From positions 62,001 through 126,000 of the forward strand of contig JAACJK010000175.1 in NCBI GenBank assembly GCA_013368325.1: a DNA stretch of 64,000 bases. Reading direction: 5' to 3'. Positions 23,608 to 35,199 of this stretch are shown in pieces (within the stretch, counting starts at the first letter, position 1; each line of letters opens with the position of its first letter). The notes beneath the pieces were generated by a model. That model made no database searches. It was not told the DNA's origin and worked only from the letters and a program-made list of their open reading frames with translations. The translations under genes were made by a program, and so were the position numbers. The stretch is from Ephemerocybe angulata (taxonomy: Eukaryota > Basidiomycota > Agaricomycetes > Agaricales > Psathyrellaceae).

Positions 23608-24599
23608 TCAGATTCCGAACCCGGCAAGGACGTTCTGCGAGTATCTCGGATCCGTCAATCCCTCCTTGGTCATAAGTATATCATGTACCTGTACCAACGT
23701 ATAGGTTAGACGGAGGCTTGTTGCTGTCGAGGCTTGTTGCTGTCGACGGGCAGAAAGCCTTTGAAACGGAGAATCTCCACTCACATCTTTAGGTGGGTTG
23801 AGCCCAAGGGTCTGCGCGCGTTCCCATCGTTCGAGTCGACTCATTCCAATACATGGGCCGTATTCATAGCTCCTGAAATTTCGAGTCAGTGTTATGCTTC
23901 GGGTCTAGTGGTAACTCATCCAAGCTTACAGATCGAACACGCGAAGGATATCGTCAATGCGGTTCAGGTCCTTGCCGTGTACTAGATGCGGTTCCTATTT
24001 AGCACTTCATAAACTGATATAGAATTAGAGAACATACTCGGCGGGGCATGGTCCATCTTCTTCTTGGTATCGCTTGAAATCTTGTTGTACGCCTTGTCCT
24101 TCACATTGAGCGAAGGTCGTGACTCAACACCTTCAAGCACCTCTTCCTTCTTGACAGGCTTCGCCTCGACAGGTTCAGCCTTCGCAGGTGCAGCCAAGAC
24201 CTTGGGCTCAGGAACCGCCGCTTTCGCCTTAGCCGCCCTGGTCTGCCTCTTCTCGACTACCTGAGCCGGTTTCGCTTCCGTCTTTGCCTTGAATTCGTCC
24301 TTGTCATCTTCGTCATCCTCCTCAACCTCCTCAACGTCGGACTCCGGATCCGATTCTGGAAGCACAATATCATCGAGGTTGACTTCCTCGTCACTGCTGT
24401 CCACCTTCACGACTTCCTTCCCCTTCGTCGCGGCATTACTGGTGGCCTTCGACTGCAATGGCTCTGACGCGGATGCTTCCCTCGAGATGGTGATGGTTGA
24501 CGTCTTCTTGCCACCTTTGCCGGTTGCAGCAGACGATTTCGACGCGGAGAACGACAGAGTTGCCTGTTTCAAGACTGGTGTGGAGGATTTGGGGGGCAT
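23608..24599 (-). CDS. DNA polymerase delta subunit 4 (Cdm1/POLD4)
   Basis: Begins MPPKSSTPVLKQATLSFSAS, where QATLSFS resembles a PCNA-binding motif. A long acidic and Lys/Ala-rich region follows. The conserved C-terminus is split over three introns: HAPPIHGKDLNRIDDILRVF, then SYEYGPCIGMSRLERWERA and LGLNPPKD, ending YSQNVLAGFGI at 23608. The last segments are typical of the POLD4 family, the smallest subunit of replicative polymerase delta, which stabilises the complex and aids PCNA contact in the nucleus. The first intron acceptor (CTAG just before TACACGG) was chosen because it restores the conserved I-H-x-x-D-x-N-x-I-x-x-I-L-R-V-F-D. The third intron holds a short direct repeat (GAGGCTTGTTGCTGTC twice, 23714-23748). 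An upstream in-frame ATG at 24707 is less likely as the start. Confidence 0.88.
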
Positions 24600-24836
24600 G
24601 GTGATGGTTCGAGTGTAAGTTGGCGTTGACAAGCGCCTTGTCAAGCTCCTGTTGGAACGATGATGACGTGACATAATTAGTTTAGTCAGCTTCTCCAGTG
24701 ACCTCAAGACAACTTCGCCCCTATCCTTTGGGCGCTTGTATTGAAGTGTAACAGTCTAAGCACTGATACCGGCCGGAGAACATCGACTGGGCATGTAGAT
24801 TTCTGCATCATGGTTTGAATTATAAAGAGAATCCCA

Positions 24837-25975
24837 CTATACAGTCCCACTGCTACCTGTACCGCAACTATGCTCAATCTCCTCCTCCTCCTTCCGTAGC
24901 CTATTCATGGTTGCTTCCAAAATCCGCCGTCTACGGTCCTCAGGTGAGTCAGCCTCCAGCATCGATACCGCTGACGCTGATCCACCCAATACGTTCGATT
25001 GCGCTTCAGCCTCTAGCTCCGACGATGGTGTTCCATATCCTGCCGCCCGCGCCTGCCCTGATAATGAGTGGGCACCCTCGATCGCTGAGCGTTCATATTC
25101 TGCAACTTCTCGGTTCAATTTGGAGTTCAGCTCCTTGAACTAGAAAATTGTTAGCCAGTGATGTGCAAAGGAACGCAGCACTATAACTCACGTTGTTATC
25201 ATGGTCTCCCCAAACATTATGCGTCAACTCATGGCACAGAACACGGCGAATTTCCTTATAACTTCGGAAACCATCGTACCGGTCAGTGTATATCCGCAGC
25301 TTGATTTCCTGACCAGCGTTGACGTTGAGCCCCAAGAGGTGTGGTTGCTCATGAGGAGCCAGCTCCGTCAGCACCCCAACGGTGAATTCGTGCTTGTGCA
25401 TAACGTGCCGAATGGCGGGGTCAGACGCGAGCTTCTCCAACGTGGCTCGAGCCATTTCGGGGTTCGGTAGATGTGCAAGGGGGACGATGCTGTGAAATTT
25501 AAAATTCGAATTCGACGAGGATGGGGAAGACAGCGTCGATATCCGACCGCTCGACCTTGCAGGTTGGACCTGAAGTGTTGAACAGCAATTAGCGCCCAAC
25601 CTTTTCCGAGTGAAACATGCGCTAAGGACGCACCTTATACTGTGGCTTCATCGCCCGTTCCCTCATGATCCGCTCTCTTCTATGCCTCTCATCTTCGACA
25701 TTCTTCAGCCCATCCAATTCCTGTGCCGTTGTTCCGAGCAACTGGATTTTGGAATTGTTCTTGATCCCAATCTCCCCAATCGGCGCATCTCCCTGGTGCT
25801 GAGCTTTCTTTCCCTTAAATATGAGCTTCTGAAGCCCAGGAGACACCCCAGTCAGCTCTTGCAGCTGCGCCTCCAGTTCAGATAACGGTGTGCTGCTCGG
25901 CAAGGCCAGTCGATGCGTTGTGCCTCGGAAAGCGACGGAGAAGCTCAAGACACTATCTGAGCTGTTGGTAGTCAT
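24837..25975 (-). CDS. Ubiquitin-like/WLM-domain metalloprotease fusion
   Basis: Three exons: 25975-25635, 25571 to about 25199, and about 25141-24837. Residues 1-80 form a ubiquitin-like fold (LALPSSTPLSELEAQLQEL, LIFKGKKAQH). The WLM domain follows with the metal-binding core RRVLCHELTHNVWGDHDN, in which H-E-x-x-H plus a third His are intact. WLM proteins related to Wss1/SPRTN are metalloproteases that act on SUMO/ubiquitin-marked DNA-protein crosslinks; the ubiquitin-WLM arrangement is known from fission yeast and other fungi. The C-terminus is an acidic/helical tail (DSPEDRRRRILEATMNRLR). No SIM motif or second zinc finger was evident. The gene is co-oriented with the polymerase delta subunit gene, 237 bp upstream of it. 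Confidence 0.85.
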
Positions 25976-26603
25976 GTCGTGGGGATAGATATATCGTGTG
26001 GTGCTTGCAAGGGAGAGTTCGAGGGCAACTTGGAATCCATGGCGTTTAAATGGGATGATGGGCGGTAGGAAGCTGCGTCAGCCTGCTGCGAAATCTGACT
26101 CAGCAAGCTGATCCGGCGGGACTAAGTCCCGTCGTCCGCCCGATCATTCGAGTCGACTTCATCTCCGTGTACGGCGGGTTCCACAAACGTCCACAACCCT
26201 CCACAACCTTTCCTTTACGCAGCAAAAGCAGTTCAATTGTGTACTCAATGGAAGGAGCCTTCATACCCAACTCCGTGACTAAATCACCGATTGGCCCATG
26301 AAAGGGAACTTGAAATACCTCTGACAAAGGATCGCCGACGGAGAAAGACCATCGCTACCGAGGCCAATCTACTGTGGCACGAGGCTTCGAGCCATTCTTG
26401 TTTTCTTTCAAGCGGTAAGCGACGCGCTGCTCTCTTTGACGCCCACCCAAAACTGGACAATAAGCTCTCGGTGCCCACAGCCTGAGAGTTTGCCAAAAGG
26501 CCTTTGTTCAACCGGTCCTCATCACTCCTTGGTGCTTCTTGTGTATATAACCACGCGTCAGTATGAAGGGCAGCCAGTTTACTTCACTCTCCCCTGTCGC
26601 ACC
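25976..26603. other. Divergent intergenic region
   Basis: About 630 bp between the divergent WLM gene and the next plus-strand gene. Weak open frames on both strands have no recognisable motif. A TATA box for the plus-strand gene lies at 26544-26550. Confidence 0.45.
26544..26550 (+). promoter_or_regulatory. TATA box of the gene starting at 26604
   Basis: TATATAA lies 54 bp before the ATG at 26604, a plausible spacing for a fungal TATA promoter with a short 5' UTR. Confidence 0.5.
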
Positions 26604-27883
26604 ATGGGCCCCGTCAGAGACCACTCGCCCTCCAGCAGCAGAAGACACCCATCGCCCGTCGTCCTACTTTCCGCAAAGGAGAGGACGAACGCGAAACGCA
26701 CCGTTTCGAGTCACATAGACCAGTCGACATGGCACATCCACTCACACGCACTAGCACCAAGCTCAAGTCTTGACGACATTCGGCCAATATCCATCTCTCA
26801 GCTGCTTCAGAAGCATAGAGCTCAAGTGGGATCGAACCAGCCATCAAGTTCGAGCACGAATAAACCCCAGGGAACGCGACTAGCAGAGAAGCAGCAATCA
26901 TCCCAGAAGCACGGCAGGATCCTCATAGCGGAGCCAGTGGTATCCCAAAATCGTATCAGGGTCACGGCGGGGAAAACATCTTCAGGCGCACCTTCCAGCA
27001 GTAAGGGCTATCCCACCACCCAAACACCTTTTAGACCACAGGAACCAAATCTACCCTCGTCCGAAGAAAGAAAACGGCCAGTAATCGACCCAGTCCCTAC
27101 TACGGACCCATTGCTAGACGAAAGCCCCTCACCTTCACCAATCGCGCCCGAGCCAACCTCAAGTGCCGCCGAAGCATCACCTTCACCAACCCGGACCATC
27201 GAGCAGATACCCCCCACACCCGCCGCTGCAAGCCCATCTCCAAGCACCTCAGCGCCTCCTAAACCTAACCACCGAGTTTGCTACGTCCCCGTCGGCTTCA
27301 GAAACCTCATCAGCATCACAACCTCCCTCCGAAACACCCGCGCACAACTCTCCTTCTATCGAGACGCAAAAGGCGACATCGAGCGCGCTTTCCACGCCAA
27401 AAATGAGCGTATAACCTGGGGAAAACTCAAGAAGGCTCTAGCAGTGACCTTCAACGCCCTCCCAAGCAGGCGTAGGGTGAAATACCAGGAACAGGGGGCG
27501 TACGAGGTGCTGCTGTGCAAGACGATGGGGTATCCGCTGGGGCATCCGGTACGTGGTTCACCTGTGTACCTGCTCTCGTGGCCTACGGATCTCTGACCGC
27601 GCGCGTTTGGATTAAACAGAATCCTCCTGTTGTGAACGAGGATGGCAGCCTGAGCTTGGGCGGTGGCCCGCCGTTCCCATACGAGGACCCGGTATGCTTT
27701 TGGGACCCTTTGTGGCATGGTTTGTGGCATGGCGGGGTGGACCAGTGCACGCCGTTCATAGAGACAACAGACGCGCCGAGTGACGATGAATTAACGTTCT
27801 CGAAAAGTTTTTGGGAGCTCGTTCCTCGAAGGCGTTGGGGCGACGACTCTGTGCCATCTAGGCTAGTTCAAGCAACTTCGTGA
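26604..27883 (+). CDS. Hypothetical protein, disordered N-terminus and conserved-looking C-terminal block
   Basis: Not recognised. The ATG at 26604 has a strong context (CACCATGG). Exon 1 runs to 27549; a 71-nt GT-AG intron precedes an exon beginning NPPVVNEDGSLSLGGG and ending at the stop at 27881-27883. The first about 225 residues are Ser/Pro-rich and probably disordered. Residues about 230-330 look folded: NHRVCYVPVGFRNLISITTS, FYRDAKGDIERAFHAKNERI, WGKLKKALAVTF, and YEVLLCKTMGYPLGHP. The C-terminal exon is Trp/Asp-rich (CFWDPLWHGLWHGGVDQC). No signal peptide, membrane helix or catalytic motif was seen. Codon usage and splice sites look like those of its neighbours, so it is probably a real gene. 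Confidence 0.65.
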
Positions 27884-28443
27884 TATTCGGAACGGTATAG
27901 ATTATATAGATTGATTGGCAGACATAGTTTATGGATACCTGCAGAAGATGAGATGAGAGTCAGTACTTTTATAAGACAAGGACAGTCGAGGAAGTTCAGA
28001 ATAACTAGGATATTATGGAATGCAACATCTAGAGGCAGCTCCCTGCCCCTTCAGTTTTTGATAGGTCATAATTTTTTTCATCTCGTGAAGATTCGAAGAC
28101 ACAAGGCCCAAGATAAAGAGGGTGAGAGGGATGTACTCACAGCAATAGGTCATCGCGGAAGAAGAGGACGACGACGAAGGAGCAGGTGGAAGAAAGGGTT
28201 GATCAAAAGTTTTCGTCCCAGCGGAGCTCGATGTTTCAATCCCAATTCAATATCCGACATTTGGCCGGTCTCGGGCCTCCGGCTCGTCCTCGAGAGCTTG
28301 ACCACCTTGTACCCTCCAACCTTGATGCTTTGCCAGGATCATTAAGAGGCAACTAATAACGACTAATATACAAACGTCCTGATAAATCCCCTTTTGCAAA
28401 TGTGCGATTGCGGATGCCCTAGTAAGGGGATGGAGATTAAGAT
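27884..28443. other. Convergent 3' region
   Basis: 560 bp of AT-rich sequence between two convergent stop codons. A frame at 27911-28345 is open but has poor composition and no domain. Nothing else seen. Confidence 0.4.
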
Positions 28444-30725
28444 TTACCACCTTAGGCGCCCACGAATCCAGCCCCATTGTTCCTTGGAATCGGTGAGCTT
28501 AGCAGCAAGCTTCTTGTCCTTTTTCTAATTGTGAAAATTAGCGATGATATGGTGGCAACTATAAAGAGCTAGGGATGAAAGACCAGTCGATGATTACATA
28601 CCTCGATATATGGGAGAAGGCGATTGCTGAGCGAACGCCAATTCGAGGCTAGGCGAGTTTCTCCTCCACTAGAGTCAACGACCACAAGATGTGAATGAGA
28701 AGCTTCGAGACCAGAATTCTTCGCAAAAAGAATAAATGAGTCAACCATCTCATCTGGGGGAGGGCTTGCATCCAACGCATCCAATGTCTGGATGAGCCAT
28801 GATAGAGACCTCCAATCCTTGCTATTCAAATCATTCAAAGCCGTTAAGACTTCGATGAGTAGCAAGTTTTTTAGTAATACATCGAAAAGAAAACTGGATT
28901 AACGCACGCGTTGGCTCATCCCACTTGTTCAGCATCCTGAGCCCACGGAGTGAGACGAATTCTTCGATCGTCTTTCTTCCAATATACATGTCGCCGCACC
29001 GGTCCTTTGAACCTAGAAAATCCTCAAATGTCTTGTGATAGAAGGTGAGTGTACCAGACATTTGAATGCCACGGGCGTCGTCCTCATCTTTTACAGTCAT
29101 GAGAGATCGTAGGTCACAGATGATGAGCTCGTGTGTGCCTTCCTCCAAGTCAAGGAGTCGATCAAATTGGCGCATTCCTGGCAGGACGGTGCGGCCAATG
29201 TAGAGGTACCCCTGTAAGATCAACGTAAAGTCGGTCTGGTCGATATCAGCCTTTTCGTATGCTTCCTTGGCCCTAGCCAGGATGCTCGCGTATAGAAGGT
29301 CCAGCGAAGCCAGAGCGCCTTTCCCCTTCTGCTTCCCCGACACCCAGCTCAGAATGGTGCGAAGTCTGTCCAGGGGCGAACCACGGGGGTCCGAGAGATA
29401 CCGGATGACTGTGGTAGCATAAACGTATTGGCCCGAGGCCGCAGCAACGATAATCTCGATTTCCGCGTTGCTGAACCAATTTGGACTCAAGCCTCTCCTC
29501 TCTCCGAGGTCATTGAGCCGTCGATGCAGCGTACATCGTATATCCTCTGTCGCGTCGTAGTCGTCGCTGAGCCGGAGATGGTATGCAACTTTGCACAGGT
29601 GTCCACCGGGTCGGAGGGCCTCGAAGATGGGTAATTCGGGTCGGCTTGCTATGAAAATACGGAAAGGTGTTCGATCGTCCAAAAGGCATGCCTGAATAGC
29701 AGAGAGTAGCTCTCGCTGTTCACGTTCTTGCATACATTCGTCGAGGCCATCAATGAAAATGGCGTACGGGAAGGAGGCGAAATCGGATGGAGGGAGTCTA
29801 GACATGGGCCCAACGATCAACCTCTCAATCTGCACCCTGAGGTTCTGGATGAAGATGAGGGGATCATCTTCCACCGCGGCGGTAATCGAGCGGCGGAGTA
29901 TGGGATGCTTTTGCCCTAGCTGGTAGGCTATCGTTGGTACGACCATGGTCGCGTTGTTCCTCGTCCCGTCTGTGGAGTTGAAGAAGAAACACGACGCCAC
30001 GATCCCAAGCTTCGCGCAGCTCTCAGCTACGGTCTGCTGGAGTGCCGACTTGCCTGCACCAGCTGCACCAGTCATGCAGAGAAGGCGATGAGGCGCTGTG
30101 CGGTCCTGGATCCAGCCCAAAATCTCGTTTATGACCTCTTTGCGGGTGTCTTCATCACATCTTGGAGGGTCGTGCCGTGCGCCAGAGGTGAGCAAGGCAT
30201 TTCCAGCTGTGTTCTCAAGCAACAGCTTCCAACCTGCATAGCATAATCACAACCTCCTGAGTTGCCAGGTAAGATAAAAAACATAGCGCACGTACCAGCA
30301 GCTATTGTCGGGTCGTGGCTATGGTTATGGTACTCGAAGTTGTTGAGATTGAACCCCTGTGCATTGTCGAAGAATCTTTGGGAGATTTGGGGCGGACTGG
30401 GTGGCAGCAGTTGGGGCGTTGAGGTTAAGCGTAGTTCAGATGGTACTGGATTTGGTGCGGAATATGAGGAATGACTGGGGGCCCTACTCGTGGATGGCAC
30501 AGGACAAATGTCGGTGTGAGATCGAAGAAATTCTGGTGGGTGCGGAGAACCTGTTACTTCCGGCCCCGTCGTGGTTCTGGGCAAGTCAGGCGTAGCTTCG
30601 ACATTTAAGCGCCCAGGCGCAGGAAGCACGAGCACTGAAGGGATCGGTCGGGAATCGCTGACGAGCTCTCTGTCGCTGAGGCAAAACAGTGACCTCAGGA
30701 AGGACCGTTTACTTCGAGTAGACAT
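28444..30725 (-). CDS. NACHT-type STAND NTPase (fungal NLR-like)
   Basis: Exon 1 (30725 to about 30294) codes a Ser/Pro-rich N-terminus starting MSTRSKRSFLRSLFC, followed by FFDNAQGFNLNNFEYHNHS. Exon 2 holds the NTPase. It has the linker TSGARHDPPRCDEDTRKEVI, Walker A CMTGAAGAGKSALQQT, the sensor-like FFFNSTDGTRNN and Walker B YAIFIDGLDEC, followed by RIFIASRPELPIFEAL. Short 3' exons end KKDKKLAAKLTDSKEQWGWI-RGRLRW at 28444. NACHT proteins switch between ADP and ATP states and oligomerise; in fungi many act in non-self recognition and programmed death. Here no Ankyrin, WD40 or TPR repeats follow, and the N-terminus lacks a recognised effector domain such as HET, patatin or a HeLo-type helix bundle. 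Role is therefore inferred only from the NTPase. It may be a truncated or regulatory member. Confidence 0.82.
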
Positions 30726-31549
30726 GCTGGCTGTGTCGAGATGGCGGTCAAGTTGAGGGTGAAGACATGCACAAGAAACGTGGGTGGTGGCGTCCACTGA
30801 AGTGTTTATTACTTTCCCACGAACATGCTCCCCAGGTTCCCTGACATAGGTCGTCTCGTCGCAGGATGTGGGGGTGGCCTTTGAGGCAGATGCTTAGTCG
30901 AGCTTACTTTGGAGGACTGTAGACTCCTCTCGCTCTCGGGATTACTCACACACGCACCGCATCAGCCCCAATCCTTTTCCTCATCCCGCTTCCCCTTGGC
31001 TTCCCCAAACAACTCGCCAGATTAACTATGTATAAGCCAAAATACTACAAATTCAAAAATTACAGATAAAAATAAAGAGATCCAATCCAACCAGAACAAA
31101 TGTGCACATCCAAGAGACACCAGGCACTTATGTATAAGTAACGAAACATCCTCACAGAACACAGAACGAAGACAAAACAGAAGGAAAGAAAAAGATGACT
31201 CGTATCATACATAGGGTAGATAAGCTAGAGGGCGGGCATAATTAGAGAGTAGAGACCGTGGGGGGTGATTATAATCAAAAAGAGTGTACCCGTCTAATAC
31301 CGGGTGGTGGTGGTGTATACGTTGTAAATTCGAACGCCGTGGGGACGATAAGACTGGATGTATAGCTAGAAAAAATGCATCGTGGACTGTGGTATCATGC
31401 AATGAAAGATGGGGAGACATCCAAAAGAGAAGGAAAACGAACAGGAGACATTGAAGAACAAGAAGGCGTCGAAAACGGGACAGGGACTTGGAAGGGTCGT
31501 AAAATGTTCAACTCCGAAGAGAAGAGGGCAGATATGGGAAAGCGTCGTG
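30726..31549. other. Intergenic, NACHT upstream region and vezatin-like gene 3' UTR
   Basis: About 820 bp. No convincing coding sequence; the short frames have low complexity. Confidence 0.4.
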
Positions 31550-34427
31550 TCATGAAGAAGTGAGAACCGGGATGCCCTCAAAGGCAAGACTCGCAGGACT
31601 CGCAGGGGACGGTGACTCAGGAAGCGGAGGGAGGTCCAACTCCTCCTCCTCCTCCCGCTCCTCCAGCCTCACTTTCTGCGGCACCTGACTCTGCATCTGC
31701 ATCTGCATCTCCTGCATCCTCCGCCTCTTCTCCCCAACCTTCCAAATAACGTCCTTCAACTCCTGCACAACCTCGCCTCCAGGACCCCACTTCTCGATCT
31801 TCCCGCCCTTCCGCGGCTCCTGGAACAGCCCAAGCCCATCAGCGCTGTCCCCACTAGACCCCGTCATACTGATCCCATGCGACGCCGCAGCCTCCCTCCG
31901 CGTCTTCATCATCCTAATCCTCTCCTCCCGACTCATCTTCGACCTCTCCCTCGTAAACGGCGCCACATTGCTCGTATCCGCCTCATACACCTGCTCAATC
32001 CCCTGCGGCGGCAAATGCTGTATCGACGTCTCCCTCAAGAGGTGGGAAGTCACATCATCAAGCCCGTCGGGCAAGAGCACGCCCGCATCGAGCACAGTGA
32101 CAGCTTCAGCCCGCGCGCCCTCGCATTCATCCTCCGACGGCGACGCAGGGTCCGGCTTGTCCGAGTCGTCGCTCACGTCGTGGCCAAGACCCGGCACACC
32201 ATCCGACTCGTCGTCACTGGACACCTCCGGCGGCGGGTGCAGAATATCCACAAGCTTCTGCTTGCCCCTCTCACACTCGCGCAACGCCATACCCAACTCC
32301 CTCCTCAACCGGTCATACGCCAAAATAGCCTTATGCTCCTCCTCCTCCCCATCCTCCTTCGCACGCGCGGGCAGCCCATCCAAGAGCGTCATGCGCCTCC
32401 GCCCAATACTCCTCATCGGCGACGGCTGCGGCGACTTGTCCTTCAGCGAGTCAACGCACTCCTGCAGATGCTCGCGCGCATCGTCCAGCGCGGACGTAAT
32501 AGCAGCCACATGCGCCGCGAAGCGCGAGAGGTGCGTTGGCATGGGGGCGAACGACGCGACGCGGTCATGCGCCGCCAACCCCCGGCGCCGCTCCGCGTCC
32601 TCAAACGTGTCCACACCCACATCCGGCGTCGGGTTCTGGTCGCGCAGGTGCTCGCGCTCCACATCCTCCAGCGCCTCCGCGAGGCGCGCCGCCTCGTCCG
32701 CGAACGTGCTCGTGAGGAGCTCCATCATACTGCGTACGTTCTCCCAATACTCTTCCTCGTCCTCGTTGAAACGCAGTGCGAGGAGGTGCGCACACGTATA
32801 GCGCTTCGCGGCGATCGCGCCCTGCAGCGTCTGCGTGAGCGTGAAGAGCGAGAGCGGGTGCCGCGCGGTCTGCGAAACAATGGTGAAGCGCGAGGCGGAG
32901 GCGGAGGCAGAGGCCGCGGAGAGGCGCCGGACGCGCTGTGGGCGCTGCGGCGGGGGGCTCAGCGTGGCGAAGCCGTCGACCTGCCGTTCGCGCTGCAAGC
33001 CGAGGGCGGCAGGGCCGAACGCGTCACTACTCTCACTGCCGCCGCCCTCCGAAGACGCCTTGATGTCTTCTGCGATCTGGGATAACGAATACACAGGTAG
33101 GGGGCTGAGCGCTGCGGGTGTTACAGGTGCGCTTGCGGAGTCTTGGGGGAAGAGTGTCGTAACGTTTGAACGGCGTTTTGAGTCGCGTCGCCGGACGTTG
33201 GAGGTGGGACTGCCTGCGCTGGCGAGGCCTGCGTAGGACGCGTGCCATGTCGAGCGCTTGTTTTGGGGGGTGGTGGGGTTCTGTTGGCGGGAGGGGAACG
33301 ACCAGGGCCGCGGGCTTGTCTCGACGAGCGACAGCGGGGATTTGATCGGGGAAGGGGGAGCGTACATTTCTGACAGTTGGGACAGTTCGGCGGGGCTCGT
33401 CAAAGCGGAGAAAAGTTGGCGGACGTTGTCGCATTGCGTGCGGGTTGCTTGGAGGGTGGTGTGCAGAGATACGCGGAGGGAGTTGGAGGTCATGGCGGGG
33501 GTCGTAACTTCTTGGCTCTCGAGGGCTTGGACGGCATCTTGGACCGTGGACTCCCAGGCAGCGTTCGCTATCGTGAGCTCCTCGAGCGCGGTGAATGTCT
33601 GTAAGCAGTTAGTTAGGCGGCGTATCAGAGGCAAGATTGTATCAAGAACTTACGGGAGTGAAGTCGTGGCTCGGCGATTCTGATGAAGTGATGAGATGGT
33701 ATAGAACGAAGGACAAGCTCCCGAGTCCCAGCGTGGCGAAGAATCGGTTCCCAACCGCTGCGAAGAACGCGGTCGCGAGTGCGGCAGTTGAGACTAGACC
33801 AAATCCGTTGCTACTCGAGTCCGTATAGGAGAAGACCGCAGTGTCGGACTTGGCGTCCAGTTCTAAGCTCGTTGAGCGACTGTGGGGCAGTCTTCCGGGA
33901 AGCGAGGTGATGGATGGTCGGGGGGTTTGCGGGGAAGATAATGAAGAAGAAAGGAGGGAGGATGATATGACAGTGTATTTGAAGCGCTCCACGAAGGGAT
34001 TGCGGGGGGTCGATGGCTTTGCGGAGGCGAGGAACATTTCTAGGGCCTATTAAGGTTTTGGATTAACTTCTTGTACGTTTACTGCAGCAGCATATCCACA
34101 GCAACCAGGCGTTCTGGAACCCCAGATCGGCGAGGAACTTACGTTCAGACCCACAATAAGACACTGCGGTCGCCACTCCATGTCCTCCGTGGCTTCTTGG
34201 GAATCAGCGTACAGGTGACTATCGACGTCGAGTTCTTGGACGAGTTGCAGCGTAGTGCCGGGCATTAACTCGTAAACCTCGCCTGCATCTATTCGGTGCG
34301 GAACGATCGTAGAATGGTAAGCCAAGGCCGGGCGAGCCCAGAACCGTGGAGACGGACCTCGTAGATACTGCTCTAGCGGGTGCTCTTCAAAGATGGCTTG
34401 GGCCATTGCATCAGGTATTTTAGCCAC
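31550..34427 (-). CDS. Vezatin/Inp2-like membrane protein with myosin-tail-binding-type domain
   Basis: Three exons: 34427 to about 34142, about 34048 to 33653, and about 33601 to 31550. The N-terminus reads AIFEEHPLEQYL. A hydrophobic hairpin follows in exon 2 (STAALATAFFAAVGNRFFAT, then LGSLSFVLYHLI), like the paired membrane segments of vezatin and Inp2. The large last exon carries a helical domain (ALEELTIANAAWESTVQDAV, RYTCAHLLALRFNEDEEEYW, DEAARLAEALEDVEREHL) among Ser/Pro-rich linkers and an acidic C-terminal part. Fungal Inp2 links peroxisomes to a class V myosin; animal vezatin links myosin VII to membranes. The assignment rests on layout and a helical block resembling the myosin-binding family, not on a diagnostic motif, so it is moderate. 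The C-terminal third has biased GC-rich codons. Confidence 0.6.
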
Positions 34428-34971
34428 ACAGTCTTATGGGCGTTCGTTACAATCGTAATGGGGGCGGAAACAGAGAAAGTAGGGAGTGTGGACACGCACA
34501 GGCGTGTTGGTCGGGGCCAAACTGCAGCAAGGGCGTACAACGTTGGCATTGTATTAGGTAAGCCTCCACAATGATATCCGGCGGGACCCATATAGACCCA
34601 CGAGCACGGATTAACCGCATTTTATCTAGGTCTACCTACAGCTAAGTGTAGTCTCGTGAACCAGCCTCTATGTGAGAAGAAGATCGTTCTCACTTGATAT
34701 AGAGTCTGGTCGATAACTCGGGTCTTGGCAACACCATGGGACGGAGTTCAAAATAACCTGATTTTGTCAGCATGCCGGACGGGATCAAGGCTTGATCGTT
34801 GTAGATAGGGGTCATTAGTAGTGCTCAATACACCATTCCCCCATCTCCTCTCATCTCGAGACATGGATCCGCCTCAGGAGACAGCAGAGCGTGAAGCTAA
34901 CACACACTGGTACCCCTTAGCGCATCTCCACCACATCAGCGAACCCGCCAATTGCCCAACCGGCCCCTCTG
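34428..34971. other. Intergenic region at the transition to accessory sequence
   Basis: About 540 bp upstream of the vezatin-like gene. No gene seen. From here rightwards conserved single-copy genes become rare. Confidence 0.4.
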
Positions 34972-35199
34972 CTAGGCGGCTACTACCTGCCTCCCCCTTT
35001 GGCCTACTACCAACTCACCGTCGACGCCTTTCGCCCCCGAAACGCCAGTTGCTATAGTCAAGAAGACATCCCGTCCACGATATAGGTCAAGAGCGTGTTG
35101 TAGTTGGAATGGCCGGAGGTGCTCAATCTTGAAAGCTTCGCAGAGTGTTTGACTGAGCCATTCCTCAGATTCTTCGTAGGAAGTGTCGCGAGAGGTCAT
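34972..35199 (-). pseudogene. Fragment of a RecQ-like helicase N-terminus
   Basis: A 75-codon frame reads WLSQTLCEAFKIEHLRPFQL, then HALDLYRGRDVFLTIATG. This resembles the start of RecQ-type helicases common in Agaricomycete repeats: a Q-motif-like region before motif I. Where the Walker A Gly-Lys-Thr should follow, the sequence reads VSGAKGVDG, so the ATP-binding motif is broken. No helicase motifs follow downstream on the minus strand. It is probably a decayed, truncated copy left by transposition or duplication. The match is by eye only. Confidence 0.5.

Noticed and set aside
31877..33085. Plus-strand open frame of 402 codons
   Set aside because: Antisense of the vezatin-like gene; Arg/Leu-rich composition typical of a GC-rich shadow frame.
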